Notes: generated by a model not told the origin, from the letters alone. A DNA stretch of 64,000 bases from Flavobacteriales bacterium (GCA_003331305.1 QOQB01000001.1:114250-178249), one strand, 5' to 3'. Counted from the stretch's first letter, positions 25,419 to 33,425 are shown. Made by a program: numbers and translations.

Positions 25419-26143
25419 CAGTTTTTTTTCTTAAACTTTTCACTTGCCTTAACCAGAAAATCCATGACTTCAAAATCAGATTTCTCTTCCAAAAGCTCTT
25501 GGGTTTTGATTTCGCCATCACAGTACAGCAAAAACAATTCAATTTTGTCCTTTTCTATGCTAAGCTGATCAATAAAAAAAGTGTCTTCATAAAGCTGACG
25601 AATTACCTCGCTAGGTTTTAATGTGTACACTTTCTGATCGCTATTGTCGTTGTCAACCAACCGATATAAAGCCTTAAAAACATTTACAAAATTCACTCCG
25701 CTGTAGAGTTCTCCTTGGCGCATAATGGTATTTTCTACACGAGTAGATCGGTCACGCTCATAATCGAACGCTTTAAATTCCTCGGAGCGTAAATCCAAAA
25801 ACTTTTGTCGCTGTTCGGGAGTTACTACCACTTCATCAAGCTCAGTTACTTTTTCATTTACATCTATCACTAGACGCCCACGTTGTAAGATTTCTTTGGT
25901 AATTTTAACCACACGGATTTGATACTGTAATGAAGTAAAAACCAACTCATCGCCCATCATTACCTCAATGGCAAACTCGCCATTACCGTCACTAATCGTT
26001 GCTTTTTGGCTAGTGGTATTTACCACATTAGCAGCGACAACATCGGTGTTTTGGTACAAAATTTGTCCACGCAACCACGTGCGGTAGTCTGTTTGTGCCA
26101 TAGCTAATGGTGCAAAAAGCAGTGCAATGATAAGATGTCTCAT
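25418..26143 (-). CDS. Carboxypeptidase-regulatory-like domain protein
   Basis: 241 residues with signal peptide ending Ala-Met-Ala-Gln. Residues 25-110 form a CarboxypepD_reg-like beta-sandwich (Leu-Arg-Gly-Gln-Ile, Ile-Ser-Asp-Gly-Asn-Gly-Glu-Phe) ending in Leu-Asp-Glu-Val-Val-Val-Thr, the segment that normally leads into a TonB-dependent receptor plug. Here no receptor barrel follows; the rest is charged and mostly helical. Probably periplasmic, with an unknown partner. Start at 26143: an upstream frame start lies inside the promoter element. First gene of the unit. Confidence 0.8.
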   Translation of the reverse strand: MRHLIIALLFAPLAMAQTDYRTWLRGQILYQNTDVVAANVVNTTSQKATISDGNGEFAIEVMMGDELVFTSLQYQIRVVKITKEILQRGRLVIDVNEKVTELDEVVVTPEQRQKFLDLRSEEFKAFDYERDRSTRVENTIMRQGELYSGVNFVNVFKALYRLVDNDNSDQKVYTLKPSEVIRQLYEDTFFIDQLSIEKDKIELFLLYCDGEIKTQELLEEKSDFEVMDFLVKASEKFKKKN

Positions 26144-26193
26144 AAAAACGAAGTTGGGTTGGCTAGGAACAAAAAGCGCGCAAATGCGCAACG

Positions 26194-26216
26194 ATTTGTG
26201 CATATTCACAAATATA
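26194..26216 (-). promoter_or_regulatory. Promoter of the CPR-DUF6702-M1 unit, with overlapping inverted repeat
   Basis: TATATTTG on the minus strand at 26209-26216, exact -7 match. It overlaps an inverted repeat, ATTTGTG at 26194-26200 and CACAAAT at 26207-26213. The predicted leader is about 60 nt and holds a GCGC-ATTT-GCGC element followed by five T near 26175-26190. Confidence 0.5.
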
Positions 26217-26218
26217 CA

Positions 26219-26650
26219 TTATTCCCTCAAACGCTTTACGAAGTGAAAGCCTAAATGATCGAAACCCTCACGCGCGTAAAGCCGATGAGAAGCCACATTT
26301 TCTTTATACGCATTGAGTTCTAACGCCTCGTAACCCTCGGCTTTCAATTTGTTGCCTATCCAGTCCATAAATTGGGTCCCTAATCCTTTCCCTTGATACT
26401 CGGGAATAATATAAAAATGGTCTAGTTCACAACTCTTGCCAGAGTAGTGTCGTGTTTGGTACCACAATCCACAAAGGCCTATAAGCTTATCCCCTTCATA
26501 AAAGCCTACGCAATCGTACTCGTGCTGAAACATGCCTTTGAAACGCTGCTCGTGAACCTCATCTGTGTATGTATACTGTGTAAAAGCTTGCATTAACGGA
26601 AGGATTTCGGGTATATTCGCTACTTTTAAAAATCGATATTCAATTGCCAT
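26219..26650 (-). CDS. GNAT family N-acetyltransferase
   Basis: 143 residues with a complete GNAT fold. The acetyl-CoA pyrophosphate loop is Tyr-Gln-Gly-Lys-Gly-Leu-Gly, preceded by the beta-4 strand Leu-Asp-His-Phe-Tyr-Ile, and the C-terminal Leu-Tyr-Ala-Arg-Glu-Gly-Phe segment closes the fold. Substrate unknown. Starts at the ATG at 26650, only five bases from the start of the divergent acetyltransferase; its promoter lies inside that gene. Confidence 0.85.
   Translation of the reverse strand: MAIEYRFLKVANIPEILPLMQAFTQYTYTDEVHEQRFKGMFQHEYDCVGFYEGDKLIGLCGLWYQTRHYSGKSCELDHFYIIPEYQGKGLGTQFMDWIGNKLKAEGYEALELNAYKENVASHRLYAREGFDHLGFHFVKRLRE
26621..26628 (+). promoter_or_regulatory. Weak -7 candidate for the plus-strand GNAT gene
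   Basis: TACTTTTA, one mismatch, within the coding sequence of the minus-strand GNAT gene and 28 nt before the proposed TTG start. Confidence 0.3.
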
Positions 26651-26655
26651 ACCTT

Positions 26656-27093
26656 TTGCAAAGAACCACAAACATACAATTAAAACCAATCTGTACGAAA
26701 GACACCTACGTGGTGCGTCACCCCGTGCTGCGCAGCGGATTAGCTGTAGAAAGCTGTGCTTTTGACCGAGACGATGACACCAACACCCTGCACCTAGGCG
26801 CGTTTGTTTGTGAAAAACTCGTTGGGGTACTTACGCTATTGCCCAATGCTACTGATGTACAACTGAGAGGCATGGCGGTATTGCCAGAAATGCAAAAACT
26901 TGGCATTGGATTTCAATTGATTTTGGAAGCAGAAAAATGTGTAATGAGCATGGGAATTTCACAGCTATGGATGAATGCCCGACTTGCAGCCATTCTGTTT
27001 TATGAGCGTTGTGGCTACCAAAAACAGGGCGATCTTTTTAACTTACCTTACGGTGGAGATCACTACAAAATGATAAAGCACCTATGCGCCTAG
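26656..27093 (+). CDS. GNAT family N-acetyltransferase (second, divergent copy)
   Basis: 145 residues. Motifs are Tyr-Val-Val-Arg-His-Pro-Val-Leu-Arg, Arg-Gly-Met-Ala-Val, the acetyl-CoA loop Gln-Lys-Leu-Gly-Ile-Gly and Phe-Tyr-Glu-Arg-Cys-Gly-Tyr, with a terminal Gly-Asp-His-Tyr-Lys-Met. There is no ATG near the expected N-terminus; I propose TTG at 26656, and TTG at 26644 is another option but overlaps the other gene's ATG. Unlike the divergent GNAT in sequence, so not a recent duplicate. Overlaps the M15 peptidase start by 10 bases. Confidence 0.75.
   Translation: MQRTTNIQLKPICTKDTYVVRHPVLRSGLAVESCAFDRDDDTNTLHLGAFVCEKLVGVLTLLPNATDVQLRGMAVLPEMQKLGIGFQLILEAEKCVMSMGISQLWMNARLAAILFYERCGYQKQGDLFNLPYGGDHYKMIKHLCA
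26669..26700 (-). promoter_or_regulatory. Predicted promoter of the minus-strand GNAT gene
   Basis: TTTC at 26697-26700, 20-nt spacer, TATGTTTG at 26669-26676 on the minus strand. It lies entirely inside the first codons of the plus-strand GNAT gene. Confidence 0.5.
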
Positions 27094-27791
27094 TCCTGTT
27101 TTTTGTTTTGCTCTTCCAAATGGCAGTAGCGCAACCCACACTGGTGCAAACATTGGGCTTAGACGATTCGCATTTGGTAGAATTGGAAGGAAACCTACTC
27201 ACAGCAAAAACAGCAACAGCCTTTTGTGCCATGCAAGTAGCGGCACTGCGAGACGGCATCGATCTCCAACTGGTTTCGGCATACCGTTCCTTTGATCGCC
27301 AAAAATATATTTGGGAAGATAAATACAAACGCTATACTGCAGAGGGGCTGTCACCCAAAGACGCTATAGACCGTATCTTACAATATTCCACAATCCCAGG
27401 TACTTCGCGCCATCATTGGGGCACCGACATTGACATTACAGACAGCAACGCACCCAAACAAAAAAGGATCTTAGTCCCTGAAAAATTTCACAACAACGGA
27501 CCTTTTGCCCCATTGCGGAAATGGATGGAGGAAAACGCCAATCGTTTTGGGTTTTATTTGGTCTATACCAACGATGCCTCCCGCACTGGATTTTCGTATG
27601 AACCCTGGCATTACAGCTATTTACCCGAAGCCAAACACTACCAAAAACAATACGACTCCCGAACTGCTTTTGCCTATTTTAAATCCGTGGGGATTTATGG
27701 AAGTGCCTATATTAATGTTGATTTTTGGGAGGAGTATTACACTTTATTCTTTAAAGGAATTAACGCCAAATTAACACTTCCCTCTCTCTAG
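27084..27791 (+). CDS. M15 family D-alanyl-D-alanine carboxypeptidase (VanY-like)
   Basis: 235 residues with a signal peptide ending Ala-Val-Ala-Gln. The LAS/VanY zinc site is visible: Ser-Ala-Tyr-Arg-Ser, Thr-Ser-Arg-His-His-Trp-Gly-Thr-Asp-Ile-Asp and Glu-Pro-Trp-His-Tyr. Expected to trim D-Ala-D-Ala from peptidoglycan stem peptides in the periplasm. Overlaps the end of the GNAT gene by 10 bases in another frame, so probably cotranscribed. Confidence 0.9.
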   Translation: MRLVLFFVLLFQMAVAQPTLVQTLGLDDSHLVELEGNLLTAKTATAFCAMQVAALRDGIDLQLVSAYRSFDRQKYIWEDKYKRYTAEGLSPKDAIDRILQYSTIPGTSRHHWGTDIDITDSNAPKQKRILVPEKFHNNGPFAPLRKWMEENANRFGFYLVYTNDASRTGFSYEPWHYSYLPEAKHYQKQYDSRTAFAYFKSVGIYGSAYINVDFWEEYYTLFFKGINAKLTLPSL

Positions 27792-27819
27792 CTGGCACAG
27801 CTTTTGAATAAGTATCGGA

Positions 27820-28368
27820 ATGAAACAGTTGCTTGTGTGTTTATTCCTGACTTTATTTTTCACAAGCTGTATTCCGTTAAGTTTTGCGCCAAATATTGAA
27901 ACGGATAAGGTCAAAATCGCTAAACGCTTTAAACGTGATTTACCAAAGCGATATGGGTTTATTTTTGAAGACCCAAAAGAAGCTGATGAGTTTTATACAT
28001 TCATCAACACCAAATATCAACTACCAGGCATGGATCGTAAAATTCCATTATGGGTGCACAAAAAGCCACTTATCATGAATATATATGAGCGCAGACGCAC
28101 TACCAGTACCTTAAATTTTATACCTATCCTTTTAGATGCTGCACTTTCAGGTGAAAACAGCGGAGTTCCAGGCTTTTTTAATAGTTTTTATACCACCCGA
28201 AATGAAAAATGGTTTATCATAATCACACTTACCGACTTAAACGGACAGGATGGCCTTGCCCCGGCCTACGACAGGCAAAATACCAACCTAAGCTTTTTAC
28301 GTAACCTCCAAAAAGAGTATTTAAATACCACCAATTACATGGAAGCTTATTTTAGAAATAAAGAGTAG
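27820..28368 (+). CDS. Hypothetical lipoprotein, 182 residues
   Basis: Lipoprotein signal with Phe-Thr-Ser-Cys at residues 14-17. The mature part is basic near its N-terminus and contains an Asp-Pro-Lys-Glu-Ala-Asp-Glu-Phe-Tyr segment and a Phe-Tyr-Thr-Thr-Arg-Asn-Glu-Lys-Trp stretch. I recognise no named family. Sits 28 nt after the M15 peptidase gene and may share its transcript; the gpmI promoter follows. Confidence 0.75.
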   Translation: MKQLLVCLFLTLFFTSCIPLSFAPNIETDKVKIAKRFKRDLPKRYGFIFEDPKEADEFYTFINTKYQLPGMDRKIPLWVHKKPLIMNIYERRRTTSTLNFIPILLDAALSGENSGVPGFFNSFYTTRNEKWFIIITLTDLNGQDGLAPAYDRQNTNLSFLRNLQKEYLNTTNYMEAYFRNKE

Positions 28369-28420
28369 ATATCTAGACAATGTATTCTTTTAAAACTCTT
28401 TAAAGGTTCGTAGTTTCCAG

Positions 28421-28428
28421 TATCTTTG
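28421..28428 (+). promoter_or_regulatory. Predicted -7 element of the gpmI operon
   Basis: TATCTTTG, exact match, 17 nt before the gpmI ATG; CTTTA around 28398-28402 is a loose -33. Confidence 0.6.
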
Positions 28429-28445
28429 CAACACAAAATAACCTT

Positions 28446-29963
28446 ATGAGTAAACGTGTTCTTTTAATGATTTTAGATGGATGGGGTATTTCACCAAACC
28501 CAAAGGTTTCAGCAGTAGCACAAGCCAATACGCCTTTCGTAGATAGCCTGAGCCAAGATGCCGTGCACAATGTACTTCACACAGATGGTATGCACGTTGG
28601 CCTTCCTGAAGGACAAATGGGCAATAGCGAAGTCGGACACGTAAATCTGGGTGCGGGTCGGGTGGTCTATCAAGATTTGGCGAAAATCAATATGGCGGTG
28701 GGGCAAAACACACTCAAAGACGAGGCCGTACTCAAAGACGCCTTTGCTTATGCCAAAGCAAACAACAAAGCCGTTCACTTTGTGGGCTTGGTATCTGATG
28801 GTGGCGTACACGCACACATCAATCATATTGAAGGTTTGTTAAACGCAGCATACGAAGCGGAAGTACCCAAAAGCTATATACATGCCTTTACAGATGGTCG
28901 TGATGTAGATCCAAAATCTGGATTAGGATTTTTGACGCGCGTACAAGAAATGTGTGCCACAACAAATGCGCATCTGGCAAGTGTGGTAGGACGTTATTTT
29001 GCCATGGATAGAGACCAACGTTGGGAACGCATCAAAAAAGCGTATGATGTACTCGTTCATGGTACAGGAACGCAAACAACCGACCTTACCGAAGTCATGC
29101 AAGCCAATTATGATGCAGGTACGACAGACGAATTTATTGAGCCGTTTGCACTTCCCGAAAATGGAGGTATCGAGGCGGGGCGTATTAAGACTGGTGACGT
29201 GGTTATCTTCTTTAATTTCCGCACCGATCGTGGACGCCAACTCACACAGGCGTTAAGCCAAAAAGCATTTCCAGAACATAATATGGTGCCACTTGCATTG
29301 CACTATGTTACGCTAACCAACTACGACGAATCGTTTCAGAACGTGCATGTAGTATATGATAAGGAGAACATTCAAGAAACACTGGGTGAAGTTCTTGCCC
29401 ATGCGGGTAAAACACAAATCCGGATTGCGGAAACTGAAAAATATCCGCACGTTACCTTTTTCTTTAACGGTGGAAGAGAAACCCCTTTTGATGGCGAAGA
29501 ACGCCTTTTGTGTCCATCGCCAAAAGTAGCCACCTACGACTTGCAACCCGAAATGAGCGCTTTTGATATTCGAGATGCTATTGTACCAAAACTCAAAGCA
29601 AAAGCAGCCGATTTTGTCTGTTTAAATTTTGCCAATCCCGACATGGTAGGGCACACGGGTGATATGGCAGCTGCCATAAAAGCCTGCGAAACTGTAGATG
29701 CATGCACGGAAGAAGTGGTTGCAGCAGCCAAAGAAGGGGAATACTCGGTTATCATCATTGCAGACCACGGAAATTGCGATACTATGATAAACCCAGATGG
29801 AAGTCCAAATACTGCACACACCACCAATTTGGTGCCCGTTTATCTGATTGATATCGATGCAAAAAGCATTAACGAAGGGGCACTTTGCGATATTGCACCT
29901 ACCGTCCTTGAGCTAATGGGAGTTGAACAACCTGCTGCCATGACGGCAAAATCATTACTTTAG
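28446..29963 (+). CDS. gpmI: 2,3-bisphosphoglycerate-independent phosphoglycerate mutase
   Basis: 505 residues, usual length for iPGM. Interconverts 3- and 2-phosphoglycerate in glycolysis. Metal ligand D11 in Leu-Asp-Gly-Trp-Gly and nucleophile S61 in Gly-Asn-Ser-Glu-Val-Gly-His are present, as are the later Asn-Pro-Asp-Met-Val-Gly-His-Thr-Gly and Ala-Asp-His-Gly-Asn-Cys metal sites. First gene of gpmI-thioredoxin-map-methyltransferase, all close or overlapping. Confidence 0.96.
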   Translation: MSKRVLLMILDGWGISPNPKVSAVAQANTPFVDSLSQDAVHNVLHTDGMHVGLPEGQMGNSEVGHVNLGAGRVVYQDLAKINMAVGQNTLKDEAVLKDAFAYAKANNKAVHFVGLVSDGGVHAHINHIEGLLNAAYEAEVPKSYIHAFTDGRDVDPKSGLGFLTRVQEMCATTNAHLASVVGRYFAMDRDQRWERIKKAYDVLVHGTGTQTTDLTEVMQANYDAGTTDEFIEPFALPENGGIEAGRIKTGDVVIFFNFRTDRGRQLTQALSQKAFPEHNMVPLALHYVTLTNYDESFQNVHVVYDKENIQETLGEVLAHAGKTQIRIAETEKYPHVTFFFNGGRETPFDGEERLLCPSPKVATYDLQPEMSAFDIRDAIVPKLKAKAADFVCLNFANPDMVGHTGDMAAAIKACETVDACTEEVVAAAKEGEYSVIIIADHGNCDTMINPDGSPNTAHTTNLVPVYLIDIDAKSINEGALCDIAPTVLELMGVEQPAAMTAKSLL

Positions 29964-29980
29964 CTTTTTAAGTGCGATCC

Positions 29981-30469
29981 ATGAGAATGTTAGTCATTTT
30001 TCTTTTTGCAACTGTTAGTGGATATGTTATATCGCAAGACCTGTTAGGGCCTATTACGATAGATGAATTAAAAAACAAACCCTATGAAGAATGGTTTACT
30101 GTTGAATATGACAATTACAATCCATTTGTCAAAACAACAGATCAACTAAAGCCATTATTGCAGGGTGTTGATATTCAAGTGTTTATGGGGACATGGTGCT
30201 CGGACAGTCAAATGCAAGTGCCGGCCTTTTATCGAATTCTAGACACGGTAGGTTTTAAAGGAAAGATATCCGTTATTGCCGTGGATGAAGACAAAAAAAC
30301 TCCTTCGGGAAGTGCGACTGATAACGAAATTTCATATGTTCCGACGTTTATTTTTTATAAAAACGGTAAGGAAATCAATCGCATTGTCGAAGCACCTGTT
30401 GATTTTTTAGAAGACGATATGCTTACCATCCTTAGTGGAGCAGCATACAAACATATTTATCAAGACTGA
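29981..30469 (+). CDS. Thioredoxin-fold protein with single active-site cysteine
   Basis: 162 residues with a signal peptide ending in Ser-Gln. Thioredoxin-like fold with Phe-Met-Gly-Thr-Trp-Cys-Ser-Asp-Ser instead of Cys-x-x-Cys, followed by the conserved cis-Pro segment Tyr-Val-Pro-Thr-Phe-Ile. With one cysteine it cannot act as an ordinary dithiol oxidoreductase; a monothiol, binding or peroxidatic role is possible. Start at ATG 29981 rather than the GTG three codons earlier. Stop overlaps map start (TGATG). Confidence 0.82.
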   Translation: MRMLVIFLFATVSGYVISQDLLGPITIDELKNKPYEEWFTVEYDNYNPFVKTTDQLKPLLQGVDIQVFMGTWCSDSQMQVPAFYRILDTVGFKGKISVIAVDEDKKTPSGSATDNEISYVPTFIFYKNGKEINRIVEAPVDFLEDDMLTILSGAAYKHIYQD

Positions 30470-31287
30470 TGGCGCTTCAAAAAACAGCCGAAGAAATTGA
30501 GCTCATACGCAACAGTGCCTTGTTAGTATCCAAAACCCTTGGTATGCTGGCAAGTGAAATCAAGCCTGGTGTTACCACACTTGAACTAGACAAAAAAGCA
30601 GAAACCTTTATTCGTGATCATGGGGCTATTCCTGGATTTTTAGGACTTTATGATTTTCCAAACACGCTGTGCATGAGTCCTAACGAACAAGTTGTGCATG
30701 GCATTCCAAACAATACCCCGATGCAAGAGGGTGATATTATTTCTATTGACTGTGGTGTCTTGCAAAACGGATACTACGGCGATCACGCCTATACCTTTGA
30801 AGTCGGAGAAATTGATGCAGAAACCAAAAAGCTTTTGGAGAGAACTAAGACTTCACTTTACAAAGGGATTGAGGCATTCCGGATAGGGAATCGTGTTGGT
30901 GATGTTGGCTTTACCATACAGCAATACGTGGAACAATTTGGCTATGGCGTGGTGCGCGAGTTGGTTGGACATGGATTGGGAACTACCATGCACGAAAAAC
31001 CCGAAATGCCCAATTACGGTAAACGCGGCAAGGGAAAAAGTTTTTTAGAGGGTATGGTAGTTGCCATAGAACCCATGATTAACAAAGGCACGCATCGCAT
31101 CAAGCAACTAAAAGACGGCTGGACCATCCTTACGGTAGACGGTGCACCAAGTGCACACTTTGAGCATAATGTTGCCATTGTGAATGGAAAACCAGAATTG
31201 CTCTCTACCTTTAAATACATTTACGACGCATTGGGTATTACTTCTGACGAGGAAGATGCTTTTAGAATCGTTCCATCACCCTTATGA
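30469..31287 (+). CDS. map: Type I methionine aminopeptidase
   Basis: 272 residues. Removes the initiator methionine from nascent proteins. The five metal ligands are recognisable in Ile-Asp-Cys-Gly-Val, Gly-Asp-His-Ala-Tyr, Gly-His-Gly-Leu-Gly-Thr-Thr-Met-His, Ala-Ile-Glu-Pro-Met and Phe-Glu-His-Asn. No N-terminal zinc-finger extension. Coupled to the genes on both sides through one- and four-base overlaps. Confidence 0.95.
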   Translation: MALQKTAEEIELIRNSALLVSKTLGMLASEIKPGVTTLELDKKAETFIRDHGAIPGFLGLYDFPNTLCMSPNEQVVHGIPNNTPMQEGDIISIDCGVLQNGYYGDHAYTFEVGEIDAETKKLLERTKTSLYKGIEAFRIGNRVGDVGFTIQQYVEQFGYGVVRELVGHGLGTTMHEKPEMPNYGKRGKGKSFLEGMVVAIEPMINKGTHRIKQLKDGWTILTVDGAPSAHFEHNVAIVNGKPELLSTFKYIYDALGITSDEEDAFRIVPSPL

Positions 31288-32060
31288 AAGCTTTAGCAAA
31301 GCTTATACTCGGACTTTTCCCCAGAACTGCTTTGCAGCGGTTGGCAGATGTATTATTGCCCGTTCTAGATTTATGGTACCGCGGAAACACATTTACCGAC
31401 CCCATTAACGGCAAGTCATATCGTAAATTTCTACCCTATGGATATGTTAAGATTCGTCCTAATGTGTTAAGTCCTGGAACTTTATCATTAGAGCGTCATC
31501 GCCTGATTTGGTTGTATTTAAAAAAAGAAACTGAGTTTTTTCAAACCCCATCAAAAGTACTTCATATGGCACCTGAAAAAGCGTTTATTTCTCGTTTAAA
31601 AAAACTGTCGCATTTGGATTATATAAGTTGTGATATTGAATCGCCGCTTGCCGATATCAAAGCCGATATTTGTGCGTTGCCCTTTGATGACAATAGCTTT
31701 GATTGGATTTTGTGCAACCACGTTCTTGAACATATCCCCAGCGATACCAAAGCAATGCAGGAATTGTATCGGGTGTTAAAACCTGGCGGAAAAGCACTGC
31801 TTCAAGTTCCTTTAGATCCCAAACGAGACACCACTTTTGAAGACAATAGTATCACAGACAAAGCTACTCGCACCAAAATTTTTGGACAATACGATCACGT
31901 ACGAGTGTACGGAAAAGACTATTTCGAAAAGCTACGTGCCATTGGTTTTCGAGTAAATGAACTACAATTTGGAAAAACGCTTTCTAAGGACGAACGCACA
32001 CGCTACGCAATAGTAAAAACGGAATATATTCCTGTTTGTGAACGGCCTATTGAGGCGTAA
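31284..32060 (+). CDS. Class I SAM-dependent methyltransferase (Methyltransf_11 type)
   Basis: 258 residues. A hydrophobic, arginine-containing N-terminus (about 40 residues) precedes a Methyltransf_11 core: Val-Leu-His-Met-Ala-Pro-Glu in place of the usual glycine-rich motif I, then Cys-Asp-Ile-Glu, Asp-Trp-Ile-Leu-Cys-Asn-His-Val-Leu-Glu-His and Leu-Lys-Pro-Gly-Gly. Substrate unknown. Start ATGA overlaps the map stop. Its 3' end overlaps the convergent apbE gene by 14 bases. Confidence 0.82.
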   Translation: MKALAKLILGLFPRTALQRLADVLLPVLDLWYRGNTFTDPINGKSYRKFLPYGYVKIRPNVLSPGTLSLERHRLIWLYLKKETEFFQTPSKVLHMAPEKAFISRLKKLSHLDYISCDIESPLADIKADICALPFDDNSFDWILCNHVLEHIPSDTKAMQELYRVLKPGGKALLQVPLDPKRDTTFEDNSITDKATRTKIFGQYDHVRVYGKDYFEKLRAIGFRVNELQFGKTLSKDERTRYAIVKTEYIPVCERPIEA

Positions 32061-33060
32061 ACGAAAAGCCAGTAGTCGAAACTACTTCAACGGAATCTTT
32101 TACTGCCAACACCCACATGGCTTCAACATTGTTCAAGGAATTAATCAAGATTTTTCCTTTTTTAAAGGGCAATGCCATAAGTGCTGTAGCATAGGCATCT
32201 GCATGCATAGTGGAAGGAGCAAGAACAGAGGCGCTTAACACATTGCTTTGTACTGTTTGACCCGTTTTTGGATTAATGGTATGCACAAAGCTATTTCCTG
32301 CTGCATCGGTTCGGAATTTTCGATAATTCCCAGAAGATGCCAAGCCTTGATTTTGAAGAGGTAGTGTAACAATAAACGCTCTTTTTGCCTGTTGTTTTGG
32401 GTGGTCAATGGCAACACGCCACGGCATTTCTTTTTCAGGGTTTATGCCAGCTGCAAATAACTCTCCCCCAACCTCAACCAAAAAATTTTGATATCCTAAA
32501 GATGTAAGCATTTGGGCAAGTGCATCAACGGCATACCCTTTTGCAATAGCGTTAAAGTCAACATATATATTTTTATTTTCCTTGAACACAGTTCCATTTT
32601 CTAGCAAAGAGACACGATGAAATCCGGTGATATTTAATAAACTATCTACCGTTTTGGTGTCAATTTCGGCAAGTGGCTTTTCGGGACCAAAACCATAGGC
32701 GTTTACCAATGCGCCAACCGTGGGATCAAAATACCCGTTGGTTTGTTTCCAAACCTGTTGAGATGCGTTGAAAACGTTTTGAAAATCAACATCAGTTACC
32801 ACTGTTTCTCCCCTATTGATTTTAGAAATTATGGAGTTTGGCCAGTAGGTTGACATCGATTGATTCATGCGCAGAAAAATAGCGTCAATAGAATCTAAAA
32901 CGCTTTCATTTGCTTTTATGTCGGCATATAAAATTGAATAGGTTGTCCCGAGTGCGTCTCCTTGTACGCGCTGAACTTTTACCTCATTTTGGCATGCGCT
33001 CAAAATGACAGCAAAAGCAAGAAGGCTAAATTTCTTGCAGTCCGTAATAATTGATCGCAT
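32047..33060 (-). CDS. apbE: FAD:protein FMN transferase
   Basis: 337 residues. Lipoprotein-like signal (Ile-Leu-Ser-Ala-Cys-Gln), so probably anchored in the periplasm. Family segments include Gly-Asp-Ala-Leu-Gly-Thr-Thr-Tyr, Asp-Phe-Asn-Ala-Ile-Ala-Lys-Gly-Tyr-Ala-Val-Asp and Val-Glu-Val-Gly-Gly-Glu-Leu. It transfers FMN from FAD to a threonine, and its likely targets here are NqrB T211 and NqrC T212. Start at 33060 gives a good signal and a 35-base overlap with the gene upstream; 33069 is an alternative. Confidence 0.93.
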   Translation of the reverse strand: MRSIITDCKKFSLLAFAVILSACQNEVKVQRVQGDALGTTYSILYADIKANESVLDSIDAIFLRMNQSMSTYWPNSIISKINRGETVVTDVDFQNVFNASQQVWKQTNGYFDPTVGALVNAYGFGPEKPLAEIDTKTVDSLLNITGFHRVSLLENGTVFKENKNIYVDFNAIAKGYAVDALAQMLTSLGYQNFLVEVGGELFAAGINPEKEMPWRVAIDHPKQQAKRAFIVTLPLQNQGLASSGNYRKFRTDAAGNSFVHTINPKTGQTVQSNVLSASVLAPSTMHADAYATALMALPFKKGKILINSLNNVEAMWVLAVKDSVEVVSTTGFSFTPQ

Positions 33061-33382
33061 AGGGTTCATCTTTAAGTAGTGGTTTTTCGTAGTCCGAGGC
33101 GTGCGCAAAGCCCACCCCTGCAAAATAGGTTTTCGCTTTAAATTTTATGGCGTGTTCTTTTACCTCTTGCATTAATTTACTGTCGTAGTCTTTTGGATTT
33201 TTTGGGTAGCATACATGGCGTACGACTACAAAATGAAGGACTTTATCTTTAGTACACACAAATTGCGGATCTTTTTGGGCTTCGCTATTTACTGCCAAAA
33301 ATTCATAGCCATCAGCTTCTAACGACTTGCCGACGGTGGTCATGGCAAGTTGGTGAAGATCTTTTTCTGTTAGCTTTTGCAT
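33026..33382 (-). CDS. Small NQR-linked protein of unknown function
   Basis: 118 residues, soluble, no signal peptide. It contains Phe-Val-Val-Val-Arg-His-Val-Cys-Tyr-Pro-Lys, Lys-Thr-Tyr-Phe-Ala-Gly-Val-Gly-Phe-Ala-His-Ala and a final Tyr-Gly-Leu-Gln-Glu-Ile. Similar proteins in flavobacteria are often labelled NQR subunit F by position, but this one has no iron-sulfur or flavin motif. It lies between the nqrF terminator and apbE and overlaps apbE by 35 bases, implying a role tied to NQR or its flavinylation. Confidence 0.75.
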   Translation of the reverse strand: MQKLTEKDLHQLAMTTVGKSLEADGYEFLAVNSEAQKDPQFVCTKDKVLHFVVVRHVCYPKNPKDYDSKLMQEVKEHAIKFKAKTYFAGVGFAHASDYEKPLLKDEPYAINYYGLQEI

Positions 33383-33391
33383 GCTGTAAAC

Positions 33392-33420
33392 TTAATAAAA
33401 AAAAGAGGCCGAAGCCTCTT
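33392..33420 (-). terminator. UUCG-capped rho-independent terminator after nqrF
   Basis: On the minus strand AAGAGGC-TTCG-GCCTCTT followed by eight T. The cUUCGg tetraloop with a 7-bp stem is very stable. It begins 5 nt after the nqrF stop and precedes the small NQR-linked gene and apbE. Confidence 0.9.
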
Positions 33421-33425
33421 GTTTG

